NCBI GenBank assembly: GCA_014529385.2
Contig: CM043966.1
Span: forward strand, 99,934,587-99,998,586
Direction of reading: 5' to 3'
DNA length: 64,000 nucleotides
Origin: Adiantum capillus-veneris
Lineage: Eukaryota; Streptophyta; Polypodiopsida; Polypodiales; Pteridaceae
The translations under genes and the position numbers were made by a program. Below are positions 10,222 through 22,550 of this stretch, one piece after another. The notes below the pieces were generated by a model. It did not search any database, had not been told where the DNA came from, and saw only the letters and a program-made list of their open reading frames with translations. The number at the start of each line of letters is the position of its first letter. The stretch's first letter is position 1.

Positions 10222-11810
10222 TAGGTTGGACAAGTGGTGAACCTTGAGACCAAATCCTCCTTGCTATATTAATGGAAGCAAGGTTGGACAAGTGGTGGAC
10301 CTTGAAACCAAAGCCTCTTTGCTATATGAGAGCATAGGTTGGACAAGTGGTGGACCTAGTTGTAATACCCACTGCCACCTATCAACTACTATAGGACTAT
10401 GCTTTCCAATGTCCAAGTATCCCTTGAGTCTTTCAAGGTTGAACACGTGGTGGACCTTGAAACAAAAATCCCCTTTCTATATCAGAGCATAGCTTGGACA
10501 AGTGGTGGACCTAGTTATAATGCCCAATATCCAAGGTGAAATACCTTAGGACTTTGCTACCTTGCTTGCCAATGTTTACGTAGCCCCTCATTTCTTTAAT
10601 GGAAGTAAGGTTGGACAAGTGGTGGACCTTGAAACCAAAGCCTCTTTGCTATATAAGAGCATAGGTTGGACCTAGTTTTAATACCCACTGCCACCTATCA
10701 ACTACTATAGGACTATGCTTTCCAATGTCCAAGTATCCCTTGAGTCTTTCAAGGTTGAAACGTGGTGGACCTTGAAACAAAAATCCCCTTTCTATATTAG
10801 AAAGGTTGAACACATGGTGGACCTTGAAACGAAAATCCCCTTTCTTTATCAGAGCATAGCTTGGACAAGTGGTGGACCTAGTTATAATGCCCAATATCCA
10901 AGGTGAAACACCTTAGGACCTTGCTACCTTGCTTGCCAATGTTTACGTAGCCCCTCATTTCTTTAATGGAAGCAAGGTTGGACAAGTGGTGGACCTTGAA
11001 AGCAAAGCCTCTTTGCTATATGAGAGCATAGGTTGGACCTAGTTGTAATACCCACTGCCACCTATCAACTACTATAGGACTATGCTTTCCAATGTCCAAG
11101 TATCCCTTGAGTCTTGCAAGGTTGAACACGTGGTGGACCTTGAAACCAAAATCCCCTTTCTATATCAGAGCATAGCTTGGACAAGTGGTGGACCTAGTTA
11201 TAAAGCCCCTCCTTTCTTTAATGGAAGAAAGGTTGGAAAAGTGGTGAATCTTGAAACCCAAACCCTTTGGCTATATATAGAGGATATCTTGGACAAGTGG
11301 TGGGCTTAGTTGTAGTATCCAATGTCCAAGGTCCAAGGTGAACTATGTAAAGACCTTACTTCCAAAAACAGAGTCGTACAAGTGGTTCTCCTTGAAACCA
11401 AAACCTCCTTAGTGTATTAGAACATAGCTTGGAGAAGTGGTGGACTTAGTTGTAATGGTGAATGTCCAAAGCAAACTATTATAGGACCTTGCTTCCCAAA
11501 TCAAGTTTGGACAAGTGGTGGATCTTGAAACCAAAACCCCCTTACTCTATTAGAGCATAGCTTAGATAAGTGGTGGACCTAGCTGCCATGGAAAATGTTC
11601 AATCTGAACTGCTGCAAGACCTTGCTATTAAATGTCTAAGTAGAGCTAGCTTCTTTAATGGAATCAAGGTTGGGAAAGTGGTGCATCTTGAAACCAAAAG
11701 CCCTTTATTGTATTAGAGCATAGCTTGGACAAGTGAGGGACCTAGTTTTAATGTGTGATGTCCAAGAAAAGTATTACAAGACCTTGCTTTCCAATATTTG
11801 AATTGGTCAA
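10222..11810 (+). repeat. Array I of the GGACAAGTGGTGGACC repeat, plus orientation
   Basis: About 20 copies or variants of TTGGACAAGTGGTGGACCTT on the plus strand. There are larger duplicated blocks: the segment around 10400-10560 recurs at 10700-10925 and 11040-11210, with shared text on both sides of the core. It lies just upstream of the start of the TNP1-like ORF, probably within its 5' intron or promoter region. No gene is visible in it. Confidence 0.85.
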
Positions 11811-12330
11811 GTGGTTAAAACTAAGTATAAAACTTTGACCATTTTCTTCTCGAATTGCCAAAAAGCTAGTTTTAGACACCCCTATAAATGGAAAGGTTTA
11901 GGGTGGCCTTAAACAATGTTTTTTCAAAGACTTGAACAAAAGGGTTGCGAAGAGTAATGACAATTTATTGTGGCTTGAAGTGCCTGAGTATGTGAAAACA
12001 AGCCTAGGTTTTCCACGAGGCAAAAGGTGACATAATAAGAACATTGGAAACTTAGGATTGACCATGTGGCCTAAACTTTGGCAAGTGAAGTGGTGGCCAA
12101 GTTTTGTGGCACAGTGTGCACTTGGTCCTATATGTGTTGACCACTTGGCTAAATCTAGGACCATAAGGCCAAACCTTTGGCACCTTAAATATAGTATGGG
12201 ACATAATCTAGAACTGCTATAGTAAATTAGTAGTATAGCTAATATGTTAATATTTGTATTATATTTAAGTATATGCTAATATAATTTATGTTCAAAATTT
12301 CACTAATGAAGAATGTTCCCATTTAGCACT
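11811..12330. other. No gene seen; degenerate array edge and AT-rich spacer
   Basis: Contains scattered half-matches to the array core (for example near 12070 and 12130) and becomes AT-rich toward 12300. No convincing ORF or motif. Confidence 0.5.
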
Positions 12331-12540
12331 CCAGATGCGGGGTCTTAGGGCAATGCCACAATGGGGTGACAAGGCAGCGCTTCCACGTGAGGTTTGGGGG
12401 TAGCGCTCTTGATGGGGATGTGGAATATAGCGCTCTCGATGGCGGGGCTTGGGAGGTTGATTTTGGGATATTGTTCTGGCGGTTCGGGGCAGCGCCGGGC
12501 GGGGTCAGGGGGCGGCAGAGTTAGGTTGCAAGAGTAATTC
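12331..12540. promoter_or_regulatory. GC-rich island between divergent genes, possible shared promoter
   Basis: The only clearly GC-rich stretch of the large element, with repeated AGCGC words (GGCAGCGCTTCC, GGTAGCGCTC, ATAGCGCTCTCG, GGCAGCGCCGG). It lies between the leftward TNP1/DUF7869 pair and the rightward ParB/SET gene, both of which appear to have 5' UTR introns. A bidirectional promoter is an inference. Confidence 0.4.
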
Positions 12541-12659
12541 ATAGTATAGAGGATGCATGTTTTTCATATTTTCAACCATGATTTCTTTAATTTTGGCCGT
12601 GTGAATTGGTTAATTTTTTATATTGCTTTTGTTTTTTTTATCCTATGATAAAACATGGA

Positions 12660-12970
12660 CTTGTAGCATACGTGGCATTCTAATAAACCCTATCAAGATT
12701 AGGCACACAGAGAGCGCACGAGAACGCACACAGAGAAAGCAGGCGAGCAGCAAACACACAGAAAGCGCACACGGATCGCACACAGTTGGAGTATACGCGC
12801 GCGTAGAGGAGCAAGCTCGGCATCGTACACAACACACAGGTGGAGTGCACAGGATTGAAAGTTCGCGCACAAGATAAAGAAACAGCAGCGTACACAACGC
12901 TTTCCAGAAGGGCAGGATCGGGCAGTCTTCTCAGGAGACATTGCACACCTCACGAATAGAGAAAAAACAG
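12660..12970 (+). other. Candidate non-coding first exon of the ParB/SET gene
   Basis: A CA/GA-rich stretch without long coding frame that ends in AAAAACAG followed by GTATTTCTC, a good plant 5' splice site. The ParB/SET start codon at 19898 is preceded by TTTTTTGTTTCAG, a good 3' splice site. Joining them would put the 13-19.9 kb array in a 5' UTR intron of about 6.9 kb. Open frames on both strands here are low-complexity products of the CA/GA composition. Confidence 0.4.
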
Positions 12971-13100
12971 GTATTTCTCTCTCTCTCACTCTCTGTCTTT
13001 CTCCATATAGAGAAGATGGTTCTCTGTAACTCTTCTTGCACACACACTCTCTCGTCAAAAGACAGAGATACATAGTTTAAAAGTATCCCCGCACACATAC

Positions 13101-13345
13101 ACATATTCCCACACATCGTCTTCCTCTCTTCCACATACATAACCACAGTGAAATCTGTTATCTTGCTGTCTCTCTCTTGAAAATACATGCACATATTCCC
13201 ACACATCGTCTTCCTCACTTCCACATACATAACCACAATGAAATCTGTTATCTTGTTGTCTCTCTCTTGAAAATACGTGCACATATTCCCATACATCGTC
13301 TTCCTCTCTTCCACATACATAAACACAGTGAAATCTGTTATCTTT
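13101..13345 (+). repeat. 90-bp tandem repeat, about 2.7 copies
   Basis: ACATATTCCC recurs at 13101, 13191 and 13281, exactly 90 bp apart, with a few substitutions between copies. Each unit holds a CTCTCTCTTGAAAATAC segment. The repeat yields open frames on both strands that I consider spurious. Confidence 0.85.
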
Positions 13346-13852
13346 CTCTCTCCTCTCTCTAAAAAACAGGTATTTATCTCTCTCTCTCTCTCTATCTATC
13401 TATCTCTGTATCTTGCTATCTCTCTCTTGAAAATACATGCTCATGTATGTGTGCGTCTGTGTTATCTATGTGTATGTATGTATATTTGTGTTATTTCATT
13501 GTAATACTCATACATAATGCAGATACACAATTACACTTAATTACGATATGCACACATAGTATATACATACATAAATATCACAAATAACTAACACATTGTA
13601 ATACTAGTAAAATTGAATGGAAGACTTACTTGCGTGATCTGTTAAAGTCGATTCTTGTAGCGAGTTCTGGATGTATGCTGAGCTGATTTTCCTCTAATCC
13701 ATTTGTAGATATGATTGTAACTTCTGTTTCTCAAAAATAGTAGTGTTGTTTAGTGATACACCTAATGGACATAAATGGTTTAAACTAGGACATGTAGACC
13801 AAAAATACGTGTATTTCTTTGGATGAATATATACACTTTTTGGTGACCCTTA
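13346..13852. other. Pyrimidine-rich and CA/TG simple-sequence stretch
   Basis: CTCTCT and CTAT runs at about 13350-13430, then TATGTATGTGTG-type sequence to about 13580, then AT-rich DNA without an ORF. This would lie in the 5' intron if the first exon at 12970 is real. Confidence 0.5.
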
Positions 13853-16800
13853 CCACAAGTGGTGGACCTTGAGACCAATGGACTATAAGGACCTCCAAAC
13901 AATACCTTGTACACTCAATCCTTCTTGGTATCTAGGTTGGACAAGTGGTGGACCTTGTTCAAATTCTCTAACCACTCTCTCTAACATGGTGACATAATTT
14001 AGGTGTGATAAATTCATATCTATGCAAACTAATATCAGTTTAGGCTTGTTAATTTGAATTTGTTTGAATTTATGTACAATATAATGATTTGAGGTTTGCA
14101 TATTTGAATTTAGGTGGTATAATGATATCTTTTTGTGGTAAACTTGAATTTAAAATCAATTTGCGTGGAATATTTTAAATTTAAGTAGTAAAATTTAAAT
14201 TTTTATAAAAAAGTTTGAATTTTAAAATTTGGGCGGGATAGTTTAAAATTTAGGCGGGATATTTAAGATTTGGGAGGGATATTTTAAATTTAGGCGGGAA
14301 GGTTTTGAATTTATAGCGAGATCTCCCTTACATAAGAGAGTATAGGTTGGACAAGTGGTGGACCTTCAAGCTAGAGCATCCATGCTACTGGACATGATAG
14401 GTAGGGAATCTAGTTGAATATTGTATGTATAATATATATGTAATAGATCTAGCTTGGACAAGTGGTGGACCTTGGAACAAAACCCCATGTAAAACATATC
14501 ATGCACATTCCAAGTGGTCAAAAAAAATATCATTTAGAATATAGCCTTATAGGTTGGACAAGTGGTGGACCTTAACACCCAGATATTCTTCATATAATGA
14601 CATAGAGTGGAAAACTGGTGAATCTTGAGACCAAACCATGCTACTAGCGATAATAGCTTGGACAAGTGGTGGACCTTGAAAGTAAACCCCCATCTACGAA
14701 ATATCGTGGGTTTAAGGTATTTCGATGGAGCCGATGGAGCCTACATCTTGGAGACATCGTGCATCTTGCTTCTCTTCATGTTTCAATGGAGCCTATCTTG
14801 GACAAATTGTTAAGCATCCTCTCTCCTTTTTCAATGGACCCTAGCTTGGACAAGTGGTGGACCTTGCTTCTCTCTATTATTCAATAGAGTTAGCTTGGAC
14901 AAGTGGTGGACCTTGAACCAAACCCCCATGTAAAACCTATCATGGTCACTCCAAGTAGAGAAAGAATAACCCTTAAGATTAGCCTTATAGGTTGGACAAG
15001 TGTGGACCTTAACACCCTAATATTCTTAATAAATGACATAAGTGAAAAAGTTGAATCTGAGAAAAAACCACTCATGCTACTAGCACTAATAGCTGGACAA
15101 GTGGTGAACCTTGAACGTAAACCCCCCAGTGTTTCAATAGAGTTAGCTTCGACAAATGGTGGAGCATCCTTCTCTCCATGTTTCAATGGAGCCTAGCTTG
15201 GACAAGTGGTGGACCTTGCTTCTCTCTATGATTCAATAGAGTTAGCTTGGACAAGTGGTGGACCTTGGAACCAAACCCCCATGTAAAACCTATCATGGTC
15301 ACTCCAAGTGGTAATAAGAATAACCTTTAAGATGTAGCCTTATAGGTTGGACAAGTGGTGGACCTTAACACGCGCATATTCTTAATATAATGACATAGAG
15401 TGGAAAATGTGAATCTTGAGACCAAACCACTCAGGCTACTACCAATAATAGCTTGGACAAGTGGTGGACCTTGAATGTAAACCCTCATCTACGACATATC
15501 GTGGTTTAATGTTTTTCGATGGAGCCTAGCATCTTGGAGACATGGTGCACCTTGCTTCTCCTCATGTTTCAATGGAGCCTACCTTGGACAAATGGTGGAG
15601 CATCTTCTCTCCATGTTTCAATGGACCCTAGCTTAGACAAGGGTGGACCTTTGCTTCTCTCTATGTTTCAATAGAGTTAGCTTGGACAAGTGGTGGACCT
15701 TGGAACCAAACCCCCATGTAAAACCTATCATGGTCACTCCAAGTAGTAAGAAAGAATAACCTTTAAGATGTAGCCTTATAGGTTGGACAAGTGGTGGACC
15801 TTAACACCCACATATTCTTAATAAAAGTGGTGAATCTTGAGACCAAACCACTCAGGCTACTAGCAATAATAGCTAGGGAATAACCATTAAGATATAGTCT
15901 TTCAAGGGTGAGAAAGAATAACCATTAAATATAGTCTTATAGGTTGGACAAGTGGTGGACCTTAACACCCAAATATTCTTAATATAATGACAGAGAGTGG
16001 AAAAGTGGTGAATCTTGAGAGCAAACCACTCATGCTACTAGCGATAATAGGTTGGACAAATTGTTGATCTTGAATGTAAACTCCCCATGTACAAAATAAC
16101 GTGGGTTTAAGGTATTTCGATGGAGGCTAGCATCTTGGAGATATGGTGCAGCTTGCTTCTCTTCATGTTTCAATGGAGTCTATCTTGGACAAATGGTGGA
16201 GCATCCTTCTCTCCATGTTTCAATAGACCCTAGCTTAGACAAGTGGTGGACCTTTGCTTCTCTCTATGTTTCAATAGAGTTAGCTTGGACAAGTGGTGGA
16301 CCTTGGAACCAACCCCCATGTAAAACCTTTCATGGTCACTCCAAGTGGTCAGAAAGAATAACCATTAAGATATAGTCTTATAGGTTGGACAAGTGGTGGA
16401 CCTTAATACCCAAATATTCTTAATATAATGACACAGAGTGAAAAAGTGGTGAATCTTGAGACCAAACCCCTCATGCTACTAGCGTTAATAGGTTGGACAA
16501 CTGGTGGACCTTGAATGTAAACCTTCCATGTTTCAATAGAGTTAGCTTCGACAAATGGTGGAGCATCCTTCTCTCCATGTTTCAATGGAGCCTAGCTTGG
16601 ACAAGTGGTGGACCTTTTGCTTTCTCTATGAGAAGAATAAAGTTAGCTTGGATAAGGGGTGGACCTTGGAACCAAACCCCTATGTAAAAACATATCATGG
16701 ACATTTCAAGTGGTGAGAAAGAATACCCTTTAAGATATACCCTTATAGGTTGGACAAGTGGTGGTCGACCTTAACACCTAGATCTTCTTTATATAATGAC

Positions 16801-19800
16801 ATAGAGTGGAAAAGTGGTGAATCTTGAGACCAAACCACTCATGCTACTAGGGATAATAGCTTGGAAAAGTGACTGGCCTTGACGTTAAACCCCACATGTA
16901 AACAATATCGTGGGTTTAAGGTATTTCAATGGATCCTAGAATCTTGGAGACATGGTGCAACTTGCTTCTTTTCATGTTTCAATGAAGCCTATCTTCCACC
17001 AATGGGGGATCATCCTTCTCTAAATGTCTCAGTGGAGCCTAGCTTGGACAAGTGGTGGACCTTTGCTTCTCTCTATGTTTCCATAGAGTTAGCTTGGACA
17101 AGTGGTGGACCTTGAAACCAAACCCCCATGTAAAACATATCATGGTCATTCCAAGTGGTGAGAAATAATACCCTTTAAGATCTAGCCTTATAGGTTGGAC
17201 AAGTGGTCGACCTTAAAACCTAGATCTTCATAATATAACGACATAGAGTGGAAAAGTGGTAAATCTTGAGACCAAACCACTCATGCTACTAAGAATAATA
17301 GGTTGGACAAGTGGTGGACCTTGAATGTAAACCCCCCATGTACGAAATATCATGGGTTTAAGGTATTTCAATGGAGCCTAGCAATCTTGGAGACATGGTG
17401 CAGATTGCTTCCCTTCATGTTTCAATGGAGCCTATCTTGGACAAATGGTGGAGCATCCTTCTCTCCATGTTTCAATGGAGCCTAGCTTGGACAAGTGGTG
17501 GACCTTTGCTTCTCTCTATGTTTCAATAGAGTTAGCTTGGACAAGTGGTGGGCCTTGGAACCAAACTCCCATGTAAAACCTATCTTGGTAACTCCAAGTG
17601 GTGAGAAAGAATAAAGTTTAAGATATAGCCTTATAGGTTGGACAAGTGGTGGACCTTAGCACCCAGATATTCTTAATAGAATGACATAGAGTGGAAAAAT
17701 GGTGAATCTTGAGACCAAACCACTCATGCTACTAGAGATAATAGGTTGGACAAGTGGTGGACCTTGAATGTAAACCCCCCATGTTCAAAATATCATGGGT
17801 TTGAGGTATTTCAATGGAGCCTAGCATCTTGGAGACATGGTGTAGCTTGCTTCTCTTCATGTTTCAATGGAGCGTATCTTGGACAAATGGTGGAGCATCC
17901 TTCTCTCCATGTTTCAATGGACCCTAGCTTGGACAAGTGGTGGACCTTTGATTCTCTCTATGTTTCAATAGAGTTAGCTTGGACAAGTGGTGGACCTTGA
18001 AACAAAACCCCATGTAAAACCTATGCTGGTCACTCCAAGTGGTGAGAAAGAACAACCCTTAAGATATAGCCTTATAGGTTGGACAAGTGGTGGACCTTAA
18101 CACCCAAATATTCTTAATATAATGACATAGAGTGAAAAAGTGGTGAATCTTGAGACCAAACCACTCATGCTACTAGCGTTAATAGGTTGGACAAGTGGTG
18201 GACCTTGAATGTAAACCCCCCATGTTTCAATAGAGTTAGCTTCGACAAATGGTAGAGGATCCTTCTCTCCATGTTTCAATGGAGCCTAGCTTGGACAAGT
18301 GGTGGACCTTTGTTTCTCTCTATGTTTCAATAGAGTTAGCTTGGACAAGTGGTGGACCTTGAGCCAAACCCCCATGTAAAACATATCATGGACATTTCAA
18401 GTGGTGAGAAAGAATACCCTTTAAGATATACCCTTATAGGTTGGACAAGTGGTCGACCTTAACACCCAGATCTTCTTAACGTAATGACATAGAGTGGAAA
18501 AGTGGTGAATCTTGAGACCAAACCACTCATGCTACTAGAGATAATAGGTTGGACAAGTGGTGGACCTTGAATGTAAACTCCCCATGTACAAAATATCGTG
18601 GGTTTAAGGTATTTCAATGGATCTTAGCATCTTGGAGACATGGTGCAGCTTGCTTCTCTTCATGTTTCAATGGAGCCTATCTTGGAAAAATGGTGGAGCA
18701 TCCTTCTCTCCATGTTTCAATGGACCCTAGCTTAGACAAGTGGTGGACCTTTGCTTCTCTCTATGTTTCAATAGAGTTAGCTTGGACAAGTGGTGGAACT
18801 TGGAACCAAACCCCCATGTAAAACCTATCATGGTCATTCCAAGTGGTGAGAAAGAATACCCTTTAAGATATAGCCTTATAGGTTGGACAAGTGGTGGACC
18901 TTAACACCCAGATCTTCTTAATATAATGACATAGAGTGGAAAAGTGGTGAATCTTGACATCAAACCACTCATGCTACTAGTGATAATAGGTTGGACAAGT
19001 GGTGGACCTTGAATGTAAACCCCCCATGTACGAAATATCATGGGTTTAAGATATTTCAATGGAGCCTAGCATTTTGGAGACATGGTGCAGCTTGCTTCTC
19101 TTCATGTTTCAATCAAACCTGGCTTGGACAAATGGTGGAGCATCCTTCTCTCCATGTTTCAATGGAGCCTAGCTTGGACAAGTGGTGGACCTTTGATTCT
19201 CTCTATGTTTCAATAGAGTTAGCTTGGACAAGTGGTGGACCTTGGAACCATACCCCTATGTAAAACCCATCATGTGCATTCCAAGTGGTGGTAAATAATA
19301 CCATTTAAGATATTGCCTTATAGGTTGGACAAGTGGTGGACCTTAACACCCAGATCTTCTTAATATAATGACATAGAGTGGAAAAGTGGTGAATCTTGAG
19401 ACCAAACCACTCATGCTACTAGGGATAATAGGTTGGACAAGTGGTGGACCTTGAATTTAAACCCCACATATACAAAATATCATGGGTTTAAGGTATTTCA
19501 ATGGAGCCTAGCATCTCAAAGACATGGTGCATCTTGCTTCTCTTCATGTTTCAATGGAGCCTATTTTGGACAAATGGTGGAGCATCCTTCTCTCCATGTT
19601 TCAATGGACCCTAGATTGGACAAGTGGTGGACCTTTGCTTCTCTCTATGTTTCAATATAGTTAGCCTATATTAGACAATTAGTAGACCTCGAATCTCTCC
19701 ATGTTGTCTAGAGCTGAGCTTGGACAAGTGGTGGACCTTACTTCTCCCTTCCCTTAGTTTACTAGCTTAAATGATCACTATGTATACTTGCTTAGATCTA

Positions 19801-19830
19801 GCTTGAACAAGTGGTGGAACTTGTATTCAC
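13853..19830 (+). repeat. Array II, main higher-order array, plus orientation
   Basis: The core TTGGACAAGTGGTGGACCTT and variants occur about every 60-90 bp. Monomers of ~60 bp differ in the text after the core and recur in fixed order, giving a higher-order unit of 441-443 bp. The landmark TTGGACAAGTGG before CCTTGAAT(G) lies at 16052, 16493, 16861 (degenerate), 17303, 17746, 18187, 18549, 18991 and 19433. Shortened units (362-368 bp) follow 16493 and 18187. The short open frames seen in each unit (MDKWWT...) are by-products of the repeat. Probably intronic for the ParB/SET gene. Confidence 0.9.
14222..14312 (+). repeat. AT-rich mini-repeat with GGCGGGA boxes
   Basis: Four near-copies of a 22-27 bp unit, TTTAAAATTTAGGCGGGATA type, with boxes GGGCGGGA, AGGCGGGA, GGGAGGGA and AGGCGGGA. 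The box resembles the E2F/DP consensus (TTTSGCGG-like). It interrupts the core array. Confidence 0.5.
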
Positions 19831-19897
19831 ACAAACTTAATCCATTACAAAAAAGTATATGTTAAAATAACATTTGGTTTTTTTTGTTTCAGGAAAG

Positions 19898-22550
19898 ATG
19901 GCTCCAAAAAAACAGGTTGCAAGGGTTGCTGTCTCAGTTGACTATACTTGCAATGATCTTAGGAAATGGTATTTGGACATACATGGTATAGAGGGTGCAC
20001 AATTTCATAAGGTGCATCTATTTATTGCCAAAAAGGAGAATGACAGCTTGTTTGAAGATGTTGGACAAGTTGTGGAAGCATCTGTCTCTGTAGTTGATAG
20101 TCATCCAGAGGTGGAATGCATTGACATTCTAGTTCCAATGAATCTAGAATTTCAACTATCTCCAGGAGCATATGCATTGGAGCGCATGTCTAGAAACAAA
20201 GAAGAGACAATGTTTTCTCGAGGATGGAAGTTTGCAGAATCAAATCCAAATATCACAGCAGATCAACTTCAAAGCTCCATCATTGCCACACTACAACGAA
20301 AAAAGGTGAAAGCTTCACGACCACCATCCACAAAGAAGCAAGCAAAAGTGCAGAAAGTAGAAGCTAAGCGAACTAGTTCCATTTTGGATGTAGACAAGGC
20401 ATCTTTGGCATCCTCATCAACAGAGGGTTCAATGTCAAAGATGAGAATTGTGGATCCAGATGTTTTAGAAGCTGAGGCCATGAAAGGACAAGAAAAAGAT
20501 ACAGGTGGAATGAATAAGTACATAAATTATTTTCCTTTCCAATATAGGGAATTTGATATCCCTATTCAAAATTGTTGGCTTGCTCCTGATCACTATAATG
20601 CACGTATTATGGATAAAAAACACGCTGAAAGTGTGTTATTTGGATTTTCACGGAGTACGACCAAGCCTGCAGCATGTGCATATTTGATGCCTGTTCGAAA
20701 TGCAAAATCAAAGAAGGGGACTCCTTTGGCAGTAGAAGAGGTAGAGGAGCAAAAAATTAAAGATTATCATTATTGGATTCTTGATGGGCAGCATTCAATC
20801 TATGCTGCAAAAGTTTTGCTTCACAATGAACAAAACAACAAAGAGATCTTTGAAAGACTGATTAGCGTGTATAAATTTAGAAAGGCTCGCATTGTTGTGA
20901 ATGCTCCTCCATTTGTTGCAACTGCTATATCTGCCATTGCAAATGAGGAGGCTCAGGCATTGTATGTCAAGCAACCTTACAGCCAAATATTGAGACATTT
21001 ACGGAGTCAATGGATCTTCTCAGGACGACCACCAAAGGCAGCAAGTGGAATTGCAGAGGGACATGCATCTCGTGCCGGATGGGATGTAAGTTATTTTCTT
21101 TGTCTTTTTGATAGTGTTTAATTAACAAATCTTGCTCAATAGTTTAATTATTTCTCTATTTCTTTTTAGGCTTTTCTTCGATTGGCAAGAATGAGTGCAG
21201 CAGCAAGTTGGATTGCTAAACAGGCACACATGGTCACGTACTCTGATTTAGTTTATGATTGCTGGATAGAAATCATTGAAAATCTAGAAGAGGAGAATAA
21301 GAAACCCCCAACAACTGTATTTAGATACCTTTGTGGCCTTGAGGAATCAGAGGTAAAGACTATTCAAGAAGAGATTAGAGATGAGAAGATTTTACTGTCA
21401 AAGAGTGCAAAGGATGGTGATGCAACTGACATGTATGATCGAATCAAGCAGTTGAAGCAAGACAAATTGATTCAAGATGCACTTCTTGAAGGCTTCAACA
21501 ATTTGAATGAGTCTTCACCATGTAAAGACTGGGAGGAGGTGGTCAAAATGTATAACATCAATGATGTTGTTTATAAAACAATTTTAATGCTATGCGAGGA
21601 ATGGATCAGATCTAGTTTGACGCGTGGAACAAAGAAAATGGCTTTTCCAGATGGAGCAATAAAATACATGCAATGGGCAATTCACCTTCAAAAGGAGAAA
21701 ACTGAGCCTAGAGATTTGGCATGGTCAATCTATGTGGTGAGCCTACAAATGGAAGGCAATCTCTACTTGATGCGCCACTTCAATAATAAAGTGCCTATTG
21801 GCTTATGTGTTTTAGATATGACAAAAAACGTTGGAGGCAATTTGAAGTGGAGTGAGGAGACATTTAACAATGCTTTGGATGGGATCTTGGCTATTGCTGG
21901 AGGGTCAACAGATCCTGGATTTGTCTTTCTTGCATTTGTGGATTTCACTAACTTCACAAAATTGCAATGTGCCTTTGACGCCATGGGAGATAATCTGAGC
22001 TACCATTGTTGTGGTGCATTGCATCACTTTCCATCAGCTCCTTGCAAAGGAACAATTCAATTCCTAACAGTTATTGCCTTCTTGGGACAAGGCAATGCAT
22101 TTGAAGACCTGAGAAGAAGATTAGAGGAACATCCCATGCCAATTGATTGTTCTCTTCTTCAAGTAGCAGATAACGATATGTCAGATTTGCAGTATTTGGA
22201 GGCCAAAAAAAGAGCTTTGGTCAAGCACTACATTCGTACATATTGTTTTGAAGACCGCAATCTTGTTGATGTTTTTGGTGATGGCTCCTTGGTTGCACAA
22301 GAAGGAATACAATAGAAAAAAGAAGTTATCTGCTTAATTGATAGTGTGGAGGAGGCAAAAAGCGTGGAGACCATGCTGCTAGACTTTTTTAAGTCTCATG
22401 AAGATATAGAAAAATGGGCTGGACTTCAACAATCCACTTCGCAATCAGGCGACATTGTGCCTGTTACAGAGGAGTGCTCTCCACAAAGAGAAGAAGAACA
22501 ACAACAACACCATCCTCTGTCAATGGAGGACTTTTTGGAAATGGAGACAC
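19898..22550 (+). CDS. ParB-like domain protein, exons 1-2 of the ParB/SET gene
   Basis: Exon 1 is 19898-21085, the intron 21086-21169 (GTAAGT...TTTTTAG, phase 0), exon 2 21170-22550. The ATG at 19898 is chosen because an acceptor-like TTTGTTTCAG ends six bases upstream. Residues ~1-100 are unassigned; ~130-180 are basic and serine-rich. Residues ~215-310 look like a ParB/sulfiredoxin-like fold: DIPIQNCWLAPDHYNARIM, then the signature WILDGQHSIYAAKVLL (ParB has DGHHR at the same place). Exon 2 is helical and acidic, with a long charged coil (residues ~430-500). An in-frame TAG at 22313-22315 (codon 778) interrupts it, yet the frame stays open for 78 more codons to a good donor (ACAC then GTATGT). 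I read this as a recent nonsense mutation (CAG to TAG) or a true end with a 3' extension. Function unknown; DNA-binding or nucleotide-dependent clamp activity is only a suggestion by fold. Confidence 0.65.

Noticed and set aside
12623-13326. Overlapping open frames on both strands with Cys/Arg/Thr-rich products
   Set aside because: They follow from CA/GA-rich low-complexity sequence and the 90-bp tandem repeat; several frames are open at once.
13853-19660. Series of 60-90 codon open frames starting M(D)KWWTL and containing SLDKWWT, one per repeat unit, and mirror frames on the minus strand at 28.7-32.3 kb
   Set aside because: They are created by the repeat unit itself. The monomer lacks stops in that frame, the starts are non-ATG, ends vary with each indel, and no domain is recognisable.
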